Source: DATCJA01 sp963814955 (GTDB lineage Bacteria > Acidobacteriota > Vicinamibacteria > Vicinamibacterales > UBA2999). Taken from it: a stretch of DNA of 64,000 nucleotides. The translations under genes and the position numbers were made by a program. Below the pieces are notes generated by a model. That model was given only the letters and a program-made list of their open reading frames with translations. It did not search any database and was not told the origin of the DNA. Location of the stretch: contig CAWFEX010000015.1 of assembly GCA_963814955.1 (NCBI GenBank), forward strand, positions 310,001-374,000. The letters run 5' to 3'. Shown piece after piece: positions 1 through 8,628 of this stretch. The first letter of the stretch is position 1, and each line of letters starts with the position of its first letter.

Positions 1-666
1 CACATGGACCGCAAGGACATGGGCTCGAACATCGGCAAGGATCAAGGTCTCATTTCAATCGTGACGCAAGCCGTAGCAGAGGCGGCCAAAGTACCTATCT
101 GGGCGAAGCTCACGCCCTCGACCACCGATATCGTTCTCGAAGCTGGCGGCGCGTTCCTTGGCGGCGCTGCCGCGGTCACCTCGTCCAACACGTTTCCCTC
201 GCTCCCTCTCGTCGACGCCGACACGCTGGAGTTCGAGATGAACGTTGACGGCCTCGTATCGAGCGGAGGGCTCGGCGGACCAGCCATTCTGCCGCAGTCG
301 ATGGCGAAGATGGCGCAGCTCACGCAAGCGTTTCCCGACAAATCGTTTTCGGGTATCGGAGGCATCGCGGAGTTCGCCCACGCGCTCAACTACTTCCTGC
401 TCGGGTGCGGGACCGTGCAGGTGTGCACCGCCGCCATGCTCGATCACGCCATCGGTCCAAACGTCATCAAAGCGCTCCTCACTGGCCTGCGCGAAGCGAT
501 GGAGCGCCATGGATGGGCCAGCCTGGACGACTTCCGCGGGATCCGGCGTGACCGTGTCGTCGCGCATTCACGAATTCGCCGACCCGATGCAAAGGCGTAC
601 CACGGCGGTTACGAAGCCGAGGGGTACGCGTCCGCAGACGCCCCGGCCAGTAACACGGAGCGCTGA
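1..666 (+). CDS. preA: PreA-like dihydropyrimidine dehydrogenase, C-terminal part (5' truncated by window edge)
   Basis: The reading frame is open at base 1, so the N-terminus lies outside the window; about 221 C-terminal residues are present. The stretch FSGIGGI..., followed by FLLGCGTVQVCTAAM and WASLDDFRGI, is the FMN phosphate-binding end of the dihydroorotate/dihydropyrimidine dehydrogenase TIM barrel as seen in PreA. PreA reduces uracil and thymine as the first step of pyrimidine catabolism. The protein ends soon after the barrel, and no CxxCxxC ferredoxin motif is seen in the C-terminal tail, unlike the E. coli enzyme. It ends 2 bases before the start codon of an NCS1 permease, so the two are probably co-transcribed and used together. 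Substrate is inferred. Confidence 0.85.
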   Translation, partial: HMDRKDMGSNIGKDQGLISIVTQAVAEAAKVPIWAKLTPSTTDIVLEAGGAFLGGAAAVTSSNTFPSLPLVDADTLEFEMNVDGLVSSGGLGGPAILPQSMAKMAQLTQAFPDKSFSGIGGIAEFAHALNYFLLGCGTVQVCTAAMLDHAIGPNVIKALLTGLREAMERHGWASLDDFRGIRRDRVVAHSRIRRPDAKAYHGGYEAEGYASADAPASNTER

Positions 667-668
667 GG

Positions 669-2168
669 GTGCTCCCGAGAGTTGCCCAGAGCGCGCGCGT
701 AGCCGCCGTTCATGGATCACAGGGAATCGCCACCGAGCTGAGCGAAGACGTATCGGACAGTCCTCTCTGGAATTCCGACCTCGCGCCCACTCCTCTCGCA
801 CGCCGCACGTGGTCCACGTATCACATTGCCGCTCTTTGGATCGGCATGAGCGTCGTCATCACCACCTATACACTCGCTTCCGGCCTGATGCAGGAGGGGA
901 TGACGTGGTGGCAGGCGATGCTGACCATCCTGCTCGGCAACGTGATCGTGCTCATCCCGATGATCCTGAATGCGCACGCCGGCACCAAGTATGGCGTGTC
1001 GTTTCCCGTGCTCTGTCGAGCGAGCTTCGGTGTCAAAGGAGCGAACGTACCCGCCACGCTGCGAGCGCTCGTCGCGTGCGGGTGGTTTGGAATTCAGACA
1101 TGGATCGGCGGGCTGGCACTGAACGCGTTGCTCGCAGCCGCACTGCCGGTATGGGCGAACCTGCAGGGAAACGTCTGGATCGCGTTCCTGATCTTCTGGC
1201 TGGTGCAGGTTGCGATCATCCTGCGCGGGCTCGAGGGCATCAAAATTCTGGAGAGCTGGTCGGCGCCGCTCCTGCTCGGCGGCGGCATGCTGCTGCTCGG
1301 GTGGGCGATCCGCAGCGGCGGCGGCCTCGGGCGCATCCTGGACGAATCGGCTCGCCTGCAGACATCGCATACGCCGTTCTGGCAGCTGTTCCCTGCCGCG
1401 TTGACCGCCAACGTCGGCTACTGGGCAACGCTCAGTCTTAACATTCCCGACTTCACGCGCTACGCCCGCAGCCAGCGCTCGCAGGCGCTCGGTCAAGCCC
1501 TCGGCCTGCCTGCCACGATGACGGCGTTCGCGTTCATTGGAGTGGCGGTCACGAGCGCGACGATTGTGCTGTACGGAGAAGCCATCTGGGATCCGGTTGC
1601 ACTGATTGCCCGGATCGGCAGCCCCATGGTCGTCATATTTGGCGCGTTGATCGTCCTGATCGCGCAGCTCACGACGAACATGGCCGCCAACGTCGTTTCG
1701 CCCGCGAACGATTTTTCGAGCCTGGCGCCGCGTCGCGTCAGCTACGTGGCTGGCGGCCTCATAACCGCGGTCATCGGCATCGTCATGATGCCGTGGAAGC
1801 TCTACGCGGATGCAGCCGCGTACATCTTTACGTGGTTGATTGGGTATTCGAGTCTGATGGGCGCAATCGGCGGCATTCTGATTGCGGACTATTGGGTACT
1901 GCGCCGTCGCGAGCTGTCGCTGACGGATCTCTTCAAGCTGAAGGGGCGATATGCCTACACAGACGGGATCAACTATCGGGCGATGTTCGCGTTGGTTCTG
2001 GCGATCTTGCCGGTGACGCCGGGATTCGTCCGCGCCGCCCTTACGCCGGAGGGACGCGTCACGAACCCCACACTGCTGGACTCTCTCTATACGTATGCCT
2101 GGTTCGTTACCTTCGGTCTGAGCTTTGTCTTGTATCTCGCGCTGAATCGCCGCAGCCAGCGTACGTAG
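669..2168 (+). CDS. NCS1 family nucleobase/hydantoin:cation symporter
   Basis: A 499-residue membrane protein starting with GTG 2 bases after the preA stop. The N-terminal signature LWNSDLAPTP...RTWSTYHIAALWIGM is typical of the NCS1 family (Mhp1, PucI, cytosine permease), and about 12 hydrophobic segments follow, among them TTNMAANVVSPANDFSSLAP, which matches the conserved TM8 region. NCS1 proteins import uracil, allantoin, hydantoin or cytosine with Na+ or H+. Coupling to preA makes a pyrimidine or hydantoin the likeliest cargo; this is inference. The stop codon TAG is part of the GTAG head of a palindromic repeat that begins at 2165. Confidence 0.88.
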   Translation: MLPRVAQSARVAAVHGSQGIATELSEDVSDSPLWNSDLAPTPLARRTWSTYHIAALWIGMSVVITTYTLASGLMQEGMTWWQAMLTILLGNVIVLIPMILNAHAGTKYGVSFPVLCRASFGVKGANVPATLRALVACGWFGIQTWIGGLALNALLAAALPVWANLQGNVWIAFLIFWLVQVAIILRGLEGIKILESWSAPLLLGGGMLLLGWAIRSGGGLGRILDESARLQTSHTPFWQLFPAALTANVGYWATLSLNIPDFTRYARSQRSQALGQALGLPATMTAFAFIGVAVTSATIVLYGEAIWDPVALIARIGSPMVVIFGALIVLIAQLTTNMAANVVSPANDFSSLAPRRVSYVAGGLITAVIGIVMMPWKLYADAAAYIFTWLIGYSSLMGAIGGILIADYWVLRRRELSLTDLFKLKGRYAYTDGINYRAMFALVLAILPVTPGFVRAALTPEGRVTNPTLLDSLYTYAWFVTFGLSFVLYLALNRRSQRT

Positions 2169-2187
2169 TGTCCGGCTTTAGCCGGAC
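2165..2187 (+). repeat. GTAG-headed palindrome, family A (REP-like)
   Basis: Head GTAG followed by TG and the arms TCCGGCT / AGCCGGA around a short TT-type centre. The TAG of the head is the stop codon of the NCS1 permease gene. Other copies of the same family lie at 29346, 29384, 50003, 62165 and 62209. Confidence 0.8.
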
Positions 2188-2212
2188 CTGAGCGTCGCTT
2201 TAGTAGTACTTC

Positions 2213-2313
2213 GTAGGGCGGGCCTTCACGGCCCGCCTGGCGCGGCGTAACCACCTCCGCCAAGGCTACGGTGGTCCGCCGTAGCTTCAGCGAAGGCGGA
2301 AGCCGCGCCCTAC
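2213..2313. repeat. Compound nested palindrome opened and closed by GTAG/CTAC
   Basis: The 101-base spacer between the permease and the DMT gene is nested inverted repeats. The outermost arms are GTAGGGC (2213-2219) and GCCCTAC (2307-2313). Inside lie GGCGGGCC/GGCCCGCC around TTCAC (2217-2237), GGCGCGGC/GCCGCGCC (2239-2246, 2302-2309), TCCGCC/GGCGGA (2256-2261, 2295-2300) and CTACGG/CCGTAG (2266-2271, 2279-2284). No gene is seen here. Confidence 0.75.
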
Positions 2314-2337
2314 GCAGGTTATGGACTTGTGACTCTG

Positions 2338-3192
2338 CTAGGACGTGGTGACAATCACCACGACGGCAACCAGCGCGCAGGCGATGCCCAGTCCCTGGCG
2401 ATGACTCAGACGCTCGCCCACCACAACACGCGCCAGGATGACCGTGCTGGCCGGATACAACGACGCGAGCGTGACCACGATGCTGAGGCGCTCGCCACGA
2501 CTCGCCAGCAGATACAGCGCGTTGGCGAGCATGTCCACCACCCCGCACGCCACGGCCGTCTTCAATACGGCGCGCTCCATTTTCAACGGCTGCGCCGCGG
2601 CCACAGCAATCAGCCCGAATACGACCATCGACAGTCCGCGCGAGGCGAGGAGCGGCCAGAGACCGGCCGACGCGCTGGTGCGCGCCAATGCAAGGAAAAA
2701 CAACCCAATCGCCACACCCGAGACAAACGCCAGACCGATGCCGGCTGGTAACACCCGACGCCCCGCTGGTCGTTCCTCCGGCGACGCCGGGTCGTGTTGA
2801 CTCACCAGCACAATGGCGACAATCGCCAGCGCGATCCCGCCTTGCGTCGGCAGCGGCAGACGCTCACCGCTCAGCGCCTCCACGAACACCGGCAGCATTA
2901 CCGCGCACACGGCCGTGGTTGGAGCGACGACGGACATGGTGCCGATCGCCAGTGCCCGATACAGCAGCGCCACGCCGACGCTGCCAGCCAGGCCGGCCAG
3001 GGTTCCCCATATGAAGTCCTGGTTCGAGGGTGCCGCGGGGAGGATGAAGAGCAGCAACGCGAGCGGCAGCAGTCCTGCGGCCTGCGAAATCAGCACGATC
3101 GCAACCGTGCTGGCGCGGCGCGACGCAAGTCCGCCCAGAAAGTCAGCGGCGCCGTACAGCGCCGCCGAGGCGAGCGCAAGGAAGTAGACCAC
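2338..3192 (-). CDS. DMT/EamA family transporter
   Basis: A 284-residue protein with ten hydrophobic segments arranged as two EamA repeats (about residues 3-135 and 150-284), which is the usual length of drug/metabolite transporters. The first segment has the family-typical start AALYGAADFLGGLASRR. The start codon is GTG, with no clear Shine-Dalgarno; it lies about 19 bases after the stop of the Nramp-like gene, so the two are probably one transcription unit. Members export amino acids, metabolites or drugs, and the substrate cannot be told from the sequence. Confidence 0.85.
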   Translation of the reverse strand: MVYFLALASAALYGAADFLGGLASRRASTVAIVLISQAAGLLPLALLLFILPAAPSNQDFIWGTLAGLAGSVGVALLYRALAIGTMSVVAPTTAVCAVMLPVFVEALSGERLPLPTQGGIALAIVAIVLVSQHDPASPEERPAGRRVLPAGIGLAFVSGVAIGLFFLALARTSASAGLWPLLASRGLSMVVFGLIAVAAAQPLKMERAVLKTAVACGVVDMLANALYLLASRGERLSIVVTLASLYPASTVILARVVVGERLSHRQGLGIACALVAVVVIVTTS

Positions 3193-3211
3193 GGAAGGAA
3201 CGGCCGATCGA

Positions 3212-4699
3212 TCAGCCCAGCAGCGTGCCGAACGACCGCACGACGAAGAAGCCGTAGAACAACGCCATCGCCACCAGCGCGGCGCGCCGCCACATGGGAG
3301 GACGTACGTGCTCCGGGAGCAGACGCGTATTGACGTAGAGCAGATGCACCGAGCCGATTACGAGCACGAGCCCCGCCATGTTGGCGCCGATTTGCAGCAG
3401 GAGGAACGGCTGGGCGAGCCGCAGTGCCACGATGCCCCACAACACGGCGATCGCCAGCACGCAGTAGTAGACGGCGCGGACGTCACCGCCGCGCCAGCTG
3501 CGAAGGCGGCCGCTGCCGGTCCACAGAATGTCGGTGATGGCGCGAGTCATGCCTTCGAGTTGATCGAGCTGCGTCTTGAAAAGAATCCACGCGCCCAGAA
3601 ACGCGATGATGCCACCCACCAGCGCGCTCGCCTGCCCGCTGATGCTCTGAGCAAGCGCGGCGCTGATGCCGAGGCCCTGAATGTCGGTGCCGCGCGGCAG
3701 GAACGTCACGTAGATCATCGCAGGCAGAATCATGCCGAGAATGGCGCCCGTGAAGAAGACGCCCCATTGATCGGCGACGATCACGCGCCACCATCCACGC
3801 CATCGCCGCATCCCTTCGACATCGCCGTCGAACCTGAATCCGGTGTGCGCGAGCGCGACGTGCTGGCCTCCGACGGCGCCCGAAATGTACCCCGCGCGCT
3901 CGCCCATCCCGTAGCCACGATCCCGCGCCCAGTTCGCCAGGACGATATTGATGACGCCGCCCGCGCCCGAATATGCGACGAGCGCTCCAAGCAGAAACAA
4001 ATCGGTGCCCGGCGGAAAAAAGTCGAACGTACCGCGCGACATGTCGAAGCCGGTAAGTCCGAGCGCACTACCCGCCCAGGTGCTGCCGGGCACGTACAAC
4101 GCTGAAAGCACGAGGAAGCTGCCGAGAATCGCGACCACGAGGATCCAGTTCAGCAGCTCCAGCGTTCGTTCGATGCGGCGGCCCACCGAAAGTATGACGA
4201 CGCACAGGAGAAAGGTCGCAACGCCGATGTAGTAGATGACGCTTGCGTCAGCCGACGCGGCGAGCCGTTTGGTGAACAGGAAGAAGATGGCCCCGGCGGC
4301 GGTACCCGCCCACGCGGGCCACCCAACCTGCAGGAAATACAACACCACGTACACCCACGCCCACAAGGTAGACGAGGGACGGGTGCGCATGAAGCCGGTG
4401 AAGACTGGCTCTCCGGTAGCCAGCGTGTATCGCATCACCTCCATGTTGAAGATCGTCTGCAGCGTCACCGCTATACCGACCACCCAGAGCAATGACAGGC
4501 CGTGGCGTACAAATGCCGCAGGTCCAAGCAGGAACTCACCGCTTCCGATTGCCGCCCCGAGCACGATGACACCGGGCCCGGTAACCTTGAGCCACTCGAA
4601 ACCGCGGGGTGTCGGGGGAGCCGGAAGTTCCGCTCGCGTCCATGGATCCAAACCGGAACGCGTTTCAGCAGGGGGAGATTGGGGCGTGTACGGGGTCAC
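3212..4699 (-). CDS. Divergent Nramp-family transporter
   Basis: An integral membrane protein of about 495 residues with 11-12 hydrophobic segments, beginning with the GTG at 4699. The frame stays open up to 4885, but that would run into the oppositely oriented DUF4159 gene, and residues before 4699 look non-coding. The overall fold signature (EWLKVTGPG start, TM1 to TM11 spacing, LxxQxxxLEGMTRAITD near the C-terminal half) resembles the Nramp superfamily. The TM1 metal motif DPGN is replaced by a stretch reading IGSGEF, and the TM6 MPH motif is not seen, so divalent-metal transport is doubtful. Such Nramp relatives are common in Acidobacteriota. It precedes the DMT gene. Confidence 0.7.
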   Translation of the reverse strand: MTPYTPQSPPAETRSGLDPWTRAELPAPPTPRGFEWLKVTGPGVIVLGAAIGSGEFLLGPAAFVRHGLSLLWVVGIAVTLQTIFNMEVMRYTLATGEPVFTGFMRTRPSSTLWAWVYVVLYFLQVGWPAWAGTAAGAIFFLFTKRLAASADASVIYYIGVATFLLCVVILSVGRRIERTLELLNWILVVAILGSFLVLSALYVPGSTWAGSALGLTGFDMSRGTFDFFPPGTDLFLLGALVAYSGAGGVINIVLANWARDRGYGMGERAGYISGAVGGQHVALAHTGFRFDGDVEGMRRWRGWWRVIVADQWGVFFTGAILGMILPAMIYVTFLPRGTDIQGLGISAALAQSISGQASALVGGIIAFLGAWILFKTQLDQLEGMTRAITDILWTGSGRLRSWRGGDVRAVYYCVLAIAVLWGIVALRLAQPFLLLQIGANMAGLVLVIGSVHLLYVNTRLLPEHVRPPMWRRAALVAMALFYGFFVVRSFGTLLG

Positions 4700-4759
4700 C
4701 AAGGGCCACTCATCGTAAACGAAAGGCACCGGCGTCGCCAGTAGCGGTAGACTGTTGTC

Positions 4760-5561
4760 ATGGTGCGCGTAGGGGTGGCGGTGCTGCTGACGCTTGCTGC
4801 GGCGGCCGCTGCTGAGGCTCAGTTCGGCCGTGGGTTCCGCGGTTCGCGAGTCGCGACCGACGAGGACTTCGACGGCCGCTTCCATTACTGCCGTCTGCTG
4901 TACCGGCCCGGCATGAATGGCTACGGCGGCAGCTGGAGAACCGACTACCCGAACGCCGACATCAACCTTTCGGTCCGGCTCTCGGAGCTCACGAAGATTC
5001 CCGTGAGCAAGAACGGCTCAGGCGCGCCGAATCATCTGCTCGTGCGACCGGGCGGCGATGAGTTGTTCCAATGCCCGCTGGTCATCATGTCGGCGCCCGG
5101 CAGCGCGATCATCAACGAGGAGGAAGCGCAGAACGTCCGCGAGTACCTGCTGAAGGGCGGCGTGCTGTGGACCGACGACTCATGGGGCTCCTATCAGTGG
5201 CAGCACTGGGTCGCGGAGCTTCGCAAGATCCTTCCGCCTTCCGATACCCGATCTTCGACGTCCCGCTCGACCACGCGTTGTTCCGAACGCAGTTCGAGGT
5301 TACGGAGATTCCCCAGATCCCGAACATCGGGTTCTTCCTCCGGTCCGGAGGTCGAACGTCGGAGCAAGGTGCCGACAGCGCGGTTCCAGAGGTCAAGGCC
5401 ATTGCGGATCAGGACGGGCGGATCATGGTGCTGATGACGCACAACACCGACATCGCCGACTCATGGGAGCGCGAGGGCGAAGATCCTCGTACTTTTACGC
5501 CTTCAGCCCTCGCGGCTACGCATTCGGGATCAACGCGGTCCTCTACGCGCTGACACACTAA
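4760..5561 (+). pseudogene. DUF4159-domain secreted protein, interrupted by two frameshifts
   Basis: The gene begins MVRVGVAVLLTLAAAAAAEAQ, a signal peptide, and continues with FHYCRLLYRP, RTDYPNADINLSVRLSELT and LLKGGVLWTDDSWGSYQWQHW, which are typical of DUF4159 proteins. The frame is lost near 5244 at KILPPS and continues one frame over as YPIFDVPLDHALFRTQFEVTEIPQIPN. It is lost again near 5488 and continues as YFYAFSPRGYAFGINAVLYALTH, stopping at TAA 5559-5561. Each break fits one missing base. Without them the product would be about 267 residues, normal for the family. Either a decayed gene or sequence errors; function of the family is unknown. Confidence 0.8.
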
Positions 5562-5573
5562 TCAGCGACGCGT

Positions 5574-5668
5574 AAGTACTTGAGTCAAAAGGCAAAAGGT
5601 AAAAGGGCAAGAGCCACGAGGGCCGTACCTTTGACCTTTGCCTTTTGACCTTTGCCTTTTGACTTACA
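5574..5668. repeat. Word-repeat hairpin, (G)(T/G)CAAAAG family
   Basis: The spacer between the convergent DUF4159 and cupin genes. The left arm repeats the word GTCAAAAGGCAAAAGG and the right arm repeats its reverse complement as CCTTTGACCTTTGCC..., with a loop near 5605-5625. The period is about 7-8 bases. Related words occur at 46660 and 51384. Confidence 0.7.
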
Positions 5669-5676
5669 AGCGTCTT

Positions 5677-6330
5677 CTACCGTCTCCCTCGCTCCGGTGA
5701 CGACACGGCTCCGGCACCGCCGCCCGCCGTGGCGCGCCCATCAGTGGCCAGATCGGCCTTCGAATCCGCCTCGGTCTTGTGCGGCGTGATCTTGTCCGGA
5801 TCGACGCGAACCATCAGATAGGTGATGTGGTCGTCGATCTTCGTGAACTGGTGCCCGGTACCGGCGGGAATGACGACCGCGTCGCCCGCCTTGAGCTCGT
5901 AGCTCACACCGTTCCGGATCGCCTTCGCGTTGTTGCCAGGACCGTTGAGCAGCCGTACCGTCGTTTCGTCCGCGGGTCGTCGTTCTTTCCCGACGAGATC
6001 GGGGCCGAGCACAAGCGTCGCGGAGCCGTCGATCACGTGGTACACCTCGCTCACGAGGTCGTGCTCGGCGACGTTGGCGTTTGGATTGTTGATCTTCCCT
6101 CGATAAACCACGGCGACGCCGACGTTGGCCTTGCCAATGTCCACCTGCCGGATCTGTTGATCGGTGAGCTGATTGGCAATCGCCCGCTTCACATACGCCT
6201 GGATTTCACTGTTCGGGATGTAAGTGCCGGGGCACATCTTGCATGTGGGTTGGTAGTCTCTCTGCTGGGCCGAGAGCATCACAACCGCGCCGAGAATTCC
6301 ACCCGCAACGACGAGTGCTGCAGCCTTCAT
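5677..6330 (-). CDS. Secreted cupin-domain protein
   Basis: A 217-residue protein starting MKAAALVVAGGILGAVVMLSAQQ, an apparent signal peptide. ATG 6330 is chosen because AAGGAG lies 7 bases upstream, inside the end of the MOSC gene. The cupin core spans about residues 85-190, with EHDLVSEVYHVIDG in motif 1 and GDAVVIPAGTGHQF matching motif 2 (GxxxxxPxGxxH). A preceding CKMCPGTYIP segment has two cysteines. It is the last gene of a nine-gene operon, and its start follows the MOSC stop by 2 bases, so translation is coupled. Substrate unknown. Confidence 0.82.
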   Translation of the reverse strand: MKAAALVVAGGILGAVVMLSAQQRDYQPTCKMCPGTYIPNSEIQAYVKRAIANQLTDQQIRQVDIGKANVGVAVVYRGKINNPNANVAEHDLVSEVYHVIDGSATLVLGPDLVGKERRPADETTVRLLNGPGNNAKAIRNGVSYELKAGDAVVIPAGTGHQFTKIDDHITYLMVRVDPDKITPHKTEADSKADLATDGRATAGGGAGAVSSPERGRR

Positions 6331-6332
6331 AG

Positions 6333-6782
6333 TTACTCCTTTGAGTCTGTCCATTCTACGGACGCGCCCACCTCAATCTCCCCGTCGTCCAATACTTCCG
6401 CGTAGGCACCGCCGCGCCACGCGGGTTCCATCGCGTGCCGAAGCCCGGGCTGGGCGTCGTCCATGTGATTGCACGGCCGGGTCTCGCCATTGATCTGAAG
6501 GCGACACTGACCGATACGAAGCACCTTGCCGCGGCTCCCCGCCAGCGACAATCCCCCAATCAGGAGGTTTGCCCGGCGTGTCGCGGGATCGACAGAGTCG
6601 CCGAGCTCTTCGATGACGGCATCCCAGGTGCGGCGATCGATTAAGGTGATCTGCCGGCGGCCACCCTGGTCCGCGTTCCCGACGATGCCACGACCCGCGC
6701 GGAGGACTGCACGCGTGACCGAATCCATCGGCCCACGATGCGCACGCTTGATCCAGATTGCTTCAATTCGGCCCTGTGTCAT
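6333..6782 (-). CDS. MOSC-domain protein
   Basis: A 149-residue stand-alone MOSC domain beginning MTQGRIEAIWIKRAHRGPM. The MOSC core is seen in NADQGGRRQITLIDRRTWD, RRANLLIGGLSL and INGETRPCNHMDD, the last containing the conserved cysteine that in this family is thought to handle sulfur or molybdenum-cofactor chemistry. The length matches small MOSC proteins such as YiiM-like fragments. It sits between the cyclase gene (53 bases upstream) and the cupin gene (2 bases downstream). An operon with a sulfite-oxidase-type molybdoenzyme supports a link to molybdenum-cofactor or sulfur metabolism, but this is inference. Confidence 0.85.
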   Translation of the reverse strand: MTQGRIEAIWIKRAHRGPMDSVTRAVLRAGRGIVGNADQGGRRQITLIDRRTWDAVIEELGDSVDPATRRANLLIGGLSLAGSRGKVLRIGQCRLQINGETRPCNHMDDAQPGLRHAMEPAWRGGAYAEVLDDGEIEVGASVEWTDSKE

Positions 6783-6835
6783 GGTTTCAGTAGCTTTGGC
6801 TTTTGGGCCTTGGGCTCTGGCCTGCCGAACGCGTT

Positions 6836-7828
6836 CTAAAACGTCGCGATCGGATTGACCGGCGAGCCGGTGCCGCCGCGAATCGGCAGCGGCGCAACCG
6901 TCAGCAGGAATTCCCATCGCTTTCGCGCCGCGGCTGCTTCGGCCAGCGCCTCGAGGTCGCAGTTGTCGAACAGATGCACCCCGAGTGTTACCAGCGTGAA
7001 GTCGTGAACGGCTCCTGTTTCGCCGGCCACGTCGGACGGCGCCGTGCTGGGAGGCACATCGCTTCCCAGCAAGGCGACGTCCCTTGCTTTCAGCCAGGGC
7101 AGAATCGCCGCACTCGGTCCGGGCCGCAAGCCGGTCCGACCCACGTCCCACGGACCGACCGCCGCCCGCCGCGCCCAGCGTCCTGTGCGGATGAACAGCG
7201 CATCACCCGGCGACACCTTCACACCGGCCATCTTTTCCCAGGCCTCGATATCCTGCAGCGTAATCCGGCTGTTTGGCTCCAGATACGGGACGCCTTTGAG
7301 CCTCGGAACGTCGATCAGGACGCCGCGCGTGAAGATGCCGTTCTTGAGATTGATGATGGAATTTCTCGCGTGGCCGCCCGCCTTCATCACGGCGTCGGCG
7401 TCAGGCTTGTAGCCGTTGTAAAAGACGCCGTCATAGTTGATGTGAGCGAGCGAATCGAGATGGGTATGGGCGACGCCGTGGAAGGCAACGCCGAACCGGT
7501 CAGAGCCGATCGCGAGCATCTGGCGCTCGTAGGGCTGGGGATTGTCGACGGCTTTTTCCGTATCCACGTCCCGCGCCAATGACACGGAGAACCCTTCCTT
7601 CACCAGAGCCGCCGCCTGACGTCGCTTCGCCGGCGTAATCAAATTCACCGCGCCGATCTGGTCGTCCTTGCCCCAGCGGCCCCAGTTCGACAACTCTGTC
7701 TTCCAACGGTCATATTCGGCTTTCGCCACGGCCTGCGTGCCTCCGCTCGACTGGGCGGAACCGACGACCATGGGCGACGCCGACACTGCCAACACCGCCG
7801 CGAGGGTTCCGAACATCATGCGCTTCAT
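6836..7828 (-). CDS. Cyclase family protein (kynurenine formamidase-like), exported
   Basis: About 330 residues. It starts MKRMMFGTLAAVLAVSASPM, a signal peptide, with GGAGG 6 bases ahead of ATG 7828; an ATG one codon upstream is also possible. The metal-binding signature of the cyclase/KynB superfamily appears as AHTHLDSLAHI, with further conserved stretches GVLIDVPRLKG, PGDALFIRTGR and LLGSDVPPS. These enzymes are metal-dependent hydrolases of N-acyl or amide bonds or of ring structures. It is the third gene from the end of the operon. The true substrate is unknown. Confidence 0.85.
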   Translation of the reverse strand: MKRMMFGTLAAVLAVSASPMVVGSAQSSGGTQAVAKAEYDRWKTELSNWGRWGKDDQIGAVNLITPAKRRQAAALVKEGFSVSLARDVDTEKAVDNPQPYERQMLAIGSDRFGVAFHGVAHTHLDSLAHINYDGVFYNGYKPDADAVMKAGGHARNSIINLKNGIFTRGVLIDVPRLKGVPYLEPNSRITLQDIEAWEKMAGVKVSPGDALFIRTGRWARRAAVGPWDVGRTGLRPGPSAAILPWLKARDVALLGSDVPPSTAPSDVAGETGAVHDFTLVTLGVHLFDNCDLEALAEAAAARKRWEFLLTVAPLPIRGGTGSPVNPIATF

Positions 7829-7871
7829 CATGTGCCTCCCTGTCGCAGAGCCAGGCTTGTAGTTGCGCGCG

Positions 7872-8621
7872 TCACCGTCCGGCTGCCCAGGTGATCGCGC
7901 CGGCAAGCTGCCGCAGAAATCGCTGGTCGGCCCAGGTCTCAGAGAAATGGCCGAGCGCATTGTCGTACACCCTGCCAGCACCGAAAGAGTGCGCCCATGC
8001 CAGCGGATAGTCACCGGTCGCTCCGACCGATGCGGAATCGAGGCGCAGCAGGACCTGAACCCGCCCGCGTGGGTTGTCGCTGAACGTGTAGAACTCCTCC
8101 CGAATGGAAAACCGGCCGCCGAGACCTGACGTCGAGGGGTGCGATTGATCCTCAACCACGACATCCGCCTGCTGCGTCCACGGGTGTTCCTTGAAGTAGG
8201 CGCCCACCAGCCGTCCATACTCGGGCCATCCGTACAACGTATCGGTGGCGCTATGGATGCCAACGAAACCCTTCCCCTCTCGAATGAAGTTCACGAGGGC
8301 GGCCTGCTGCTCGGCCGACAGCGGCAGCTCTCCGCTAGTGAGCGCAAACATCACAACGTCGTAGGAAGCTAGAGTCGGCTGAGCAACAACAGAAAGGTCT
8401 TCAGTGGCAACCACGGTGAACTCGTTCGTCGATGCGGCCAGACTGCGCATGGAGGCAACGGCCGTCCCGATCGAATCGTGCCGGAAACCCGCGGTCGTGG
8501 TCACCATCAGCACCCGGGCACGCATGCTGGCAGGCGCCCCGCTCGGACCGCTCGGGCCAACCGGAGTCTGCTCCGATCCGCAGCCGCAGGCGAAGACGAC
8601 CAGGACAATGGACCAACGCAT
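7872..8621 (-). CDS. ThuA-domain protein, probable lipoprotein
   Basis: A 249-residue protein with an N-terminal hydrophobic stretch ending in cysteines (VVFACGCGSE), suggesting a lipoprotein although the lipobox is imperfect. The ThuA domain runs from about residue 35 to the end: RVLMVTTTAGFRHDSI, FIREGKGFVGIHSATDT, WTQQADVVVEDQSHPST and LAWAHSFGAGRVYDNALGH. ThuA is a glutamine-amidotransferase-like fold named from trehalose utilisation, but most members have no proven activity. The start lies 7 bases after the acyl-CoA synthetase stop. Confidence 0.87.
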   Translation of the reverse strand: MRWSIVLVVFACGCGSEQTPVGPSGPSGAPASMRARVLMVTTTAGFRHDSIGTAVASMRSLAASTNEFTVVATEDLSVVAQPTLASYDVVMFALTSGELPLSAEQQAALVNFIREGKGFVGIHSATDTLYGWPEYGRLVGAYFKEHPWTQQADVVVEDQSHPSTSGLGGRFSIREEFYTFSDNPRGRVQVLLRLDSASVGATGDYPLAWAHSFGAGRVYDNALGHFSETWADQRFLRQLAGAITWAAGR

Positions 8622-8628
8622 GACGTCG

